From Fusobacterium sp. (GTDB lineage: Bacteria > Fusobacteriota > Fusobacteriia > Fusobacteriales > Fusobacteriaceae), in contig JAUNAY010000011.1 of the NCBI GenBank assembly GCA_030527385.1, positions 1 through 16,698 of the forward strand: a DNA stretch of 16,698 bases, written 5' to 3'. Of the stretch, positions 13,894 to 16,698 are shown piece by piece. The notes beneath the pieces were generated by a model. That model was not told where the DNA came from. It saw only the letters and a program-made list of their open reading frames with translations, and did not search any database. A program made the translations under genes and the position numbers. Within the stretch, counting starts at the first letter, position 1, and every line of letters starts with the position of its first letter.

Positions 13894-13920
13894 CTATCTC
13901 ACCTCATTATTATTCAATAA

Positions 13921-13949
13921 ATTTTACCATATTTATTAAAATATTTCTA
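13921..13949 (-). promoter_or_regulatory. promoter of the uppS operon
   Basis: Minus-strand TAAAAT (13921-13926) with an upstream TGG, which makes an extended -10 (TGnTAAAAT). A weak -35 TAGAAA lies 17 bases further up (13944-13949). Predicted transcription starts near 13914, about 20 bases before the ATG. Confidence 0.5.
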
Positions 13950-13981
13950 TCATATTTACTGCTAAAACTCTGAAATCTGAA

Positions 13982-14028
13982 TAAAAAATACACCTGTAAT
14001 CTCAATTTACTAAGATAACAGGTGTATT
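13982..14028 (-). terminator. intrinsic terminator of the amidohydrolase gene
   Basis: Eleven perfect pairs, AATACACCTGT (13987-13997) with ACAGGTGTATT (14018-14028). The inner ATCT/AGAT bases can pair too. On the minus strand a T-run follows (GTATTTTTTATTC). It begins 18 bases after the stop codon. Confidence 0.92.
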
Positions 14029-14046
14029 ATACTTATAAACTATCAA

Positions 14047-15183
14047 TTAAAAACCATTCATTTCAATTAATAGATCTCTAAATATTTTAAATCCTAACTC
14101 TAAAGCTTTAGGATCAAAATCAAACTTAGGGTTATGAAGTGGATATATAAAGTTTTTCTCTTCATTTCTTACTCCTAACAAGAACATCAATCCTTTGTTT
14201 CCATTTTGTAAATAGAAAGAAAAATCTTCTGATCCATTTAATCTAGTTGATTTTATTAATTTTTCTTCTGGAACTACTTTTTCAAGCTTTGCATATAATT
14301 CATCTGAATTTATTACAGGAGGATAAAATGGATTAAACACCATATTTATTTTTACTCCAAATGCTACTTCTAATCCTTTATTTATACTATAAACTCTTTC
14401 TCTAAATAGCTCTATCAAATCTGTATTTAACATTCTTATTGTTCCCAAAATATTAACCTTTTCTGGAATAATATTTCTAACTTCTCCAGCTTTAAAACTT
14501 CCTATTGTCAAAACAGCTGTTTCAGATGGTTCTAAATTTCTTGAAATTATTGACTGATATGCTTCTACTAATTTAGCTCCAACCAATATTGAATCTATCC
14601 CCTTGTGTGGTTGTGCTCCGTGACAACCCTTTCCAACTATCTCTATATCAAAATTTATATTTTGGAAACTTACTGCTCCAGTAGTTGTAGCTATTTTTCC
14701 CTCTTCTATTTCTGGATTTAGGTGCAATGCAAATATTCCATCAAATTTTTTACTTTTAAAAAACTCTGAATTAGCTACAAATCTAGCTCCTCCCTTTCCC
14801 TCTTCTCCAGATTGAAAAATTAACATAACAGATTTTTTTAATATTTTACCACTTTTTAACTCTTCACTTAACCATTTAGCAAAATACAATAAATTTGTTG
14901 TATGTCCATCGTGTCCACAAGCGTGCATCATTCCATCTATTTTTGATTTATAATCTTTTTCTCCCTCTTCTTGAATAGGAAGTGCATCTATATCAGCTCT
15001 AAACCCTATCCATCTATCCTCTTCTCCCTCAAAAATAGCTAAAGTACTTCTTTCAATTTCAACATATTTTATATTAAGAGATGTTAAAAAATCTCTTATA
15101 TATTTACTTGTATTATATTCTTGTAATGCTATTTCTGGCATTTCGTGTAGATCTTTTCTCACTTTATAAAAAAAATCATTCAT
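14047..15183 (-). CDS. M20 family amidohydrolase (amino-acid N-deacylase type)
   Basis: 378 residues, probably a cytosolic dimeric metal-dependent hydrolase that releases amino acids from N-acyl derivatives (hippurate hydrolase / N-acetyl-diaminopimelate deacetylase / IAA-amino-acid hydrolase group). Metal-site residues fit the group: C89 and H91 in HACGHDGH, E127-E128 in QSGEEGKGG, H154 in ALHLNPE and H350 in YPLHNPKF. GSEDFSFY (317-324) is the conserved block before the last ligand. The dimerisation insert spans about 175-290, with GKGCHGAQPHKGID. FRADIDALPI (61-70) is typical. The exact substrate cannot be read from sequence. It is a single-gene unit between two terminators, under a consensus promoter, so high basal expression is likely. 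ATG 15183 has AAAGGGG upstream. Confidence 0.93.
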   Translation of the reverse strand: MNDFFYKVRKDLHEMPEIALQEYNTSKYIRDFLTSLNIKYVEIERSTLAIFEGEEDRWIGFRADIDALPIQEEGEKDYKSKIDGMMHACGHDGHTTNLLYFAKWLSEELKSGKILKKSVMLIFQSGEEGKGGARFVANSEFFKSKKFDGIFALHLNPEIEEGKIATTTGAVSFQNINFDIEIVGKGCHGAQPHKGIDSILVGAKLVEAYQSIISRNLEPSETAVLTIGSFKAGEVRNIIPEKVNILGTIRMLNTDLIELFRERVYSINKGLEVAFGVKINMVFNPFYPPVINSDELYAKLEKVVPEEKLIKSTRLNGSEDFSFYLQNGNKGLMFLLGVRNEEKNFIYPLHNPKFDFDPKALELGFKIFRDLLIEMNGF

Positions 15184-15228
15184 CTTTATACCCCTTTATT
15201 CCTATTTTAATATATTCATATTGAAAAA

Positions 15229-15257
15229 ATTATACTATTACATTATCCCTTTGTCAA
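15229..15257 (-). promoter_or_regulatory. perfect-consensus sigma-70 promoter of the amidohydrolase
   Basis: Minus-strand TTGACA (15252-15257), exactly 17 bases, TATAAT (15229-15234): no deviation from the sigma-70 consensus. The predicted start is near 15222, about 40 bases before the ATG. Confidence 0.85.
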
Positions 15258-15275
15258 ATTTAGAATTTTTAACAA

Positions 15276-15315
15276 CAAAAAAAGTGCTGATAAAAAATTA
15301 TTTTCTCATCAGCAC
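15276..15315 (-). terminator. intrinsic terminator of the alcohol dehydrogenase gene
   Basis: GTGCTGAT (15284-15291) pairs perfectly with ATCAGCAC (15308-15315) across a 16-base A/T-rich loop. On the minus strand the stem is followed by seven T's (CACTTTTTTTG). It lies 8 bases after the stop codon. Confidence 0.9.
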
Positions 15316-15322
15316 CTATATT

Positions 15323-16492
15323 TTATAAAGCTAATTTATATATTTCTACTACATCTTCTTTAGAAAGTTTTTTCATTGATCCTATTCTTCCTCTAAAAGT
15401 TGCATTTTCTGCCATCATTTCAAAGTTAGAATCATCTATATTTATTGCTCTTAGATTAGCTGGGCAACCTAAAGAAATAAAAAATTCTTGAGTTTTTATT
15501 ATAGATTGTTCAGCTATCTCTTTGTCACTACCAGTTAAATTCCAAATATTTTTTCCATAATCTACAAATCTATGTATATTTTCATCTGATAGTACATATT
15601 TCATCCAAGCTGGAGTAATAATTCCTAACCCTATTCCGTGAGTTATATCATAAACAGCACTTAATTGATGTTCTATTTGATGTGTTGCCCAATCTGTTGA
15701 TGCTTTTCCATAATCTACAAGATCATTTAATGCAAGAGAGCTTGTCCACATAATATTTGCTCTTGCTTCATAATCAGTTGGATTTTCTATTGCAATTGGA
15801 GCATAATGAATTATAGTTTTTAATAATCCCTCTATAATTCTATTTTGTAAAAATCCATCTTTTTCTACCGAAAAATATTGTTCAAATAAATGACTCATTA
15901 TATCTATTGCACCAGCACAAGTTTGATATTTACTTACTGAATATGTATATTCTGGATCCTCTACTGAAAAAACTGGTTTTAATTTTTCGTGTCCAAATCC
16001 CATTTTCATATTAGTTGAAAGATTTGAAATAACAGCTCCACCGTTCATCTCGCTTCCTGTTGCTGCTAAAGTTAGAATAGTAGCCACTGGAGTAACATCT
16101 TTTATTAGATCATATCTTCTGTCTAAATAAAAATCTTGCCAAAAATCTCCATCATATTTACTTTGAAGAGCTATTGCCTTAGAGCAATCTATTGTACTTC
16201 CTCCACCCATAGCTAAAATAAGATCTACTCCATTTTTCTTGCATATGTCTGCTCCATAATACACTGTTTCAACTCTTGGGTTTGGATCTACTCCTGCCAC
16301 TTCAAAATACTCTATTCCATTCTTATTTAAAATTTCTACTACTTTATCATAAATTCCATTTGATTTTATACTACCTTTTCCATATACAAGCAGAACTTTT
16401 TTTCCATATTTTAAAATTTCTGAACCTATTTTTTCTACTTGCCCTTTTCCAAAAAATATTTTTGTAGGAATGCTATATACAAAATTTTCCAT
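15323..16492 (-). CDS. iron-containing alcohol dehydrogenase (butanol dehydrogenase / YqhD type)
   Basis: 389 residues, group III alcohol dehydrogenase that reduces aldehydes or oxidises alcohols with NAD(P)H. The dinucleotide motif GGGST is at 96-100, with GVDPNPR (67-73) before it. Metal ligands D197, H201, H271 and H285 (GAIDIMSH, ATHQIEHQ, YDITHGIG) have the spacing of YqhD. TLAATGSEMNGGAVIS (141-156) is the usual block for the BdhA/YqhD subgroup. The short-chain substrate and cofactor cannot be fixed; butanol dehydrogenase-like is the best match. AGGAGG lies six bases before ATG 16492. It is monocistronic, between two terminators. It may serve redox balancing in amino-acid or sugar fermentation. 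Confidence 0.94.
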   Translation of the reverse strand: MENFVYSIPTKIFFGKGQVEKIGSEILKYGKKVLLVYGKGSIKSNGIYDKVVEILNKNGIEYFEVAGVDPNPRVETVYYGADICKKNGVDLILAMGGGSTIDCSKAIALQSKYDGDFWQDFYLDRRYDLIKDVTPVATILTLAATGSEMNGGAVISNLSTNMKMGFGHEKLKPVFSVEDPEYTYSVSKYQTCAGAIDIMSHLFEQYFSVEKDGFLQNRIIEGLLKTIIHYAPIAIENPTDYEARANIMWTSSLALNDLVDYGKASTDWATHQIEHQLSAVYDITHGIGLGIITPAWMKYVLSDENIHRFVDYGKNIWNLTGSDKEIAEQSIIKTQEFFISLGCPANLRAINIDDSNFEMMAENATFRGRIGSMKKLSKEDVVEIYKLAL

Positions 16493-16524
16493 TTTATACC
16501 TCCTAAAATATAAGTTATATTTTT

Positions 16525-16553
16525 AGTATAGCATTTATATGGATAAATTGAAA
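16525..16553 (-). promoter_or_regulatory. promoter of the alcohol dehydrogenase gene
   Basis: Minus-strand extended -10 TGCTATACT (TATACT at 16525-16530), with a weak -35 TTTCAA 17 bases upstream (16548-16553). The predicted start is near 16518, giving a 5' leader of about 25 bases. Confidence 0.55.
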
Positions 16554-16558
16554 TTTAT

Positions 16559-16597
16559 TTATTAAAAAAGAGATAGATTTTTTTCTCTATCTCTTTT
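16559..16597 (-). terminator. intrinsic terminator of the outer-membrane protein gene
   Basis: AAAAGAGATAGA (16566-16577) and TCTATCTCTTTT (16586-16597) pair over 12 positions with an eight-base loop. On the minus strand the stem runs into six T's. It lies about 18 bases after the stop of the partial gene and just upstream of the alcohol dehydrogenase promoter. Confidence 0.9.
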
Positions 16598-16615
16598 AAA
16601 AACTTATCTAATTAA

Positions 16616-16698
16616 TTACAAATCAAATTTATATCCAAATGATAATGTTACTCTTGAATAATCAATAGGTTTTGTTACACCAACATCTAAATCACTAT
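16616..16698 (-). CDS. C-terminal end of an outer-membrane beta-barrel protein (partial)
   Basis: Only the last 26 full codons are in the window, ending VTLSFGYKFDL and TAA (16616-16618). The alternating hydrophobic/polar pattern (SRVTLSFGYKFDL), with aromatic residues and a near-terminal Phe, looks like the final beta-strand and BAM recognition signal of an outer-membrane barrel, porin or autotransporter. The preceding DLDVGVTKPIDYS would be a turn. The family cannot be named from this fragment. Its own terminator follows closely. Confidence 0.6.
   Translation of the reverse strand, partial: SDLDVGVTKPIDYSRVTLSFGYKFDL

Noticed and set aside
1..16698. CRISPR arrays, tRNAs, insertion sequences, prophage or defence genes
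   Set aside because: No regularly spaced repeats, cloverleaf sequences, transposase or phage motifs were seen on either strand.

Overview
This window is AT-rich, and every gene supported here lies on the minus strand, so transcription runs from high to low coordinates. The gene mix points to a Fusobacterium-like member of the Fusobacteriota. Gram-negative envelope functions (a SurA/PpiD-type chaperone, the site-2 protease RseP, the tail of an outer-membrane beta-barrel) occur together with a Firmicute-like dnaG-rpoD-nif3 gene order and very low GC. The genus is an inference from content and composition; no ribosomal RNA is present to test it.

Region by region, in the direction of transcription. 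At 16616-16698 is the C-terminal tail of an outer-membrane protein, closed by an intrinsic terminator. At 15323-16492 is a single iron-containing alcohol dehydrogenase. At 14047-15183 is an M20 amidohydrolase behind a perfect-consensus sigma-70 promoter. At 9444-13893 is a tight envelope/isoprenoid operon, uppS-cdsA-dxr-tmk-rseP. It joins undecaprenyl-PP synthesis, CDP-diacylglycerol synthesis, the first committed MEP-pathway step, dTMP phosphorylation and intramembrane proteolysis. A terminator-like hairpin sits between cdsA and dxr. At 6100-9295 is a second unit, an NtrC-type regulator followed by a membrane-anchored SurA/PpiD-like foldase, ended by a strong terminator. At 131-5946 is the macromolecular-synthesis cluster: a 21-residue leader ORF, dnaG, rpoD, a divergent second sigma-like gene, nif3-like, a small membrane protein and the RNase P RNA gene. 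At 1-90 a strong promoter fires leftward toward something outside the window.

The genes are mostly housekeeping: replication priming, basal transcription, tRNA maturation, lipid carrier and phospholipid synthesis, and envelope protein quality control. The most unusual item is the sigma-like protein downstream of rpoD. It keeps regions 1.2, 2 and a weak region 4, but it lacks region 3, carries a histidine-rich linker and has changed -10-reading residues. Other points worth attention are the leader ORF abutting dnaG, a hairpin between the Shine-Dalgarno sequence and start codon of the foldase gene, and altered catalytic-switch residues in the NtrC-type regulator. I saw no CRISPR array, insertion sequence, prophage or defence system.
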